Below, piece after piece: positions 54,890 through 55,725 of a stretch of DNA of 55,725 nucleotides (position 1 is its first letter; each line of letters opens with the position of its first letter). A program made the position numbers and the translations under genes. The notes beneath the pieces are model-generated. The model did no database searches, had not been told where the DNA came from, and saw only the letters and a list, made by a program, of their open reading frames with translations. The stretch comes from a virus: positions 1-55,725 of the IMG/VR virus record IMGVR_UViG_3300046001_005126; one strand, given 5' to 3'.

Positions 54890-54944
54890 TATCTATCCCG
54901 GCAGATCGCTGATCATTATTCCGATAATATTTCTACCAATTGTC

Positions 54945-54972
54945 TTGACGAGTGTTTTCATTGCGTTAGACT
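54945..54972 (+). promoter_or_regulatory. Promoter (TTGACG-16-TAGACT) of the early operon
   Basis: TTGACG (54945-54950), 16 bases, TAGACT (54967-54972), 46 bases before the ATG at 55018. It shares the TAGRNT -10 box with the promoters at 42031, 42090 and 43885 and lies just after the palindrome cluster. Confidence 0.65.
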
Positions 54973-55017
54973 GCCGATAGTTCATTTTGACAATTCAACA
55001 CTTTTGGAGATTGAACC

Positions 55018-55230
55018 ATGCGACTAACAGTAATTCCAGCCTATGGGCGAGACTACAAGAGCGCCAAAGCAGTAAAGGCCGACTTCGATTCAAACAAGGA
55101 CTTCCTGATCTGCGATATGAGTTCACCGGATGACGGACGATACGTTAACGCTGATGACTTGAAAACAGGCGATACGCTTTACATCCGTTACGCTCGCAAC
55201 ACGAAGCAAACGAATTGCACTAAGAAGTAG
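55018..55230 (+). CDS. Small conserved phage protein (Y-G-R-D-Y-K-S family), 70 aa
   Basis: GGAG precedes the ATG. I-P-A-Y-G-R-D-Y-K-S-A-K-A-V-K-A-D-F near 6-23, then D-G-R-Y-V-N-A-D-D-L and Y-I-R-Y-A-R is a pattern shared by many small phage proteins of unknown function. First gene of the operon downstream of the promoter. Confidence 0.7.
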   Translation: MRLTVIPAYGRDYKSAKAVKADFDSNKDFLICDMSSPDDGRYVNADDLKTGDTLYIRYARNTKQTNCTKK

Positions 55231-55278
55231 CCCACGTTTCCCCGTTTTCCATTTTTCACCATTCAAGGAATTCAGACC

Positions 55279-55668
55279 ATGACTCAGAACACTATCAATC
55301 TGCGCAGCACCGCGACCCTGACAGCATACGTCAAGACAACCGACAAGATGCGGACACTCGCCAAGCAATTGAACGAGCTATCGAAGATGGAAGCGAAACT
55401 CCGGCCTGAAGTATTGGAAGCAATCGGCGATCGCAGGGAAATCGCCGTTCGTGGCCAGGTGAGGATTCTAGAGCCGAGCATTAAGGAGAGCATCGGCCAG
55501 GAAGACGCGGAGCGCACCGTAGAAGTATTCCGGGAACTCGGTTTGCCATTGAACACCCGCAGCGCCGAATACGTAGCTCCAGCATCGTTCAGCAAACTGG
55601 TGCGCGATGGAGTTGTTCCTGACGAACTGATCAAACGAACTTCCGAGTCTATCGTCATCGTCCACTAA
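55279..55668 (+). CDS. Hypothetical early protein, 129 aa
   Basis: AAGGAATTC precedes the ATG, as in the GP88-like gene. Mostly helical (T-D-K-M-R-T-L-A-K-Q-L-N-E-L-S-K-M-E-A-K-L), then a V-R-I-L-E-P-S-I-K-E segment and a C-terminal V-P-D-E-L-I-K-R-T-S-E-S. Its last 22 codons reappear at 1-70, so the gene spans the ends of the window. Function unknown. Confidence 0.6.
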   Translation: MTQNTINLRSTATLTAYVKTTDKMRTLAKQLNELSKMEAKLRPEVLEAIGDRREIAVRGQVRILEPSIKESIGQEDAERTVEVFRELGLPLNTRSAEYVAPASFSKLVRDGVVPDELIKRTSESIVIVH

Positions 55669-55724
55669 GAACCCACCACCACCGCGCGGAATTGTCCGCG
55701 CGGTTTTCCATTTTCAGCATTTGA
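55599..55724. repeat. Direct terminal repeat, right copy
   Basis: Identical to bases 1-126. See the left copy for interpretation. Confidence 0.9.
55682..55707 (+). terminator. Rho-independent terminator (right copy)
   Basis: Second copy of the hairpin at 84-109, following the gene ending at 55668; present twice only because of the terminal repeat. Confidence 0.7.
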
Positions 55725-55725
55725 T

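Overview
The window looks like a complete tailed-phage genome, closed into a circle or read once round. Its first 126 bases recur as bases 55599-55724, so the unique length is about 55.6 kb, and one gene (55279-55668, with its last codons at 1-70) runs across the junction. The head and tail gene order is that of a long-tailed phage with no sheath gene, hence siphovirus-like: terminase, portal, protease-scaffold, decoration, capsid, neck genes, tail tube, frameshifted tail chaperones, tape measure, tail tip. No integrase, DNA polymerase or recognisable lysogeny module was seen. A planctomycete or related host is suggested by a GP88-family protein, a C-x-C / M-D-R / W-C-x-x-N-I-D-T-I-V-G-W-L domain that I associate with planctomycetal phages, and long Ser/Ala/Gly tracts. 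This is an inference from memory, not a search.

Layout. (1) 54.7-2.8 kb: a candidate replication origin (four 17-bp direct repeats and nested AT-rich palindromes), then a promoter and a run of small early-type genes including the GP88 protein, a signal-peptide protein and an HTH protein. (2) 2.9-19.6 kb: packaging, head and tail genes, with an HNH-AP2 endonuclease directly before the large terminase. A textbook -1 frameshift signal joins the two tail chaperone frames. The region ends with a 577-residue protein that carries about 260 residues of Ser-rich repeats. (3) 19.6-31.0 kb: an uninterrupted operon of glycosyltransferase-like proteins, three methyltransferase domains, a cytidylyltransferase and a radical SAM enzyme, about a fifth of the genome. 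(4) 31.0-37.6 kb: membrane, holin-like and exported proteins, a papain-like protease, an exported thioredoxin, a membrane PAS protein, then fibre-like genes. (5) 37.6-42.0 kb on the minus strand: a conserved phage protein, a tRNA-like element, an HTH protein, an SNF2-type helicase, a second HNH-AP2 gene and a phage-borne CsrA. (6) 42.1-54.7 kb on the plus strand: a prim-pol type primase, many small genes, a Dam-type methylase, an SF1 helicase with an odd AT-rich in-frame insertion, a VRR-NUC nuclease, and further AP2/HNH genes.

Most genes overlap by 1-4 bases (ATGA, GTGA or TGATG), so each block is probably one translationally coupled transcript. The most striking arrangement is the Ser-rich virion protein followed at once by more than 11 kb of sugar-transfer and modification enzymes. 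It reads as a self-contained system for decorating the phage's own tail protein, or the host surface, with a complex glycan. Other points of note are the CsrA gene, the frameshift signal, the origin-like palindromes, the helicase insertion and a family of AP2-bearing endonucleases inserted at stop-start junctions.
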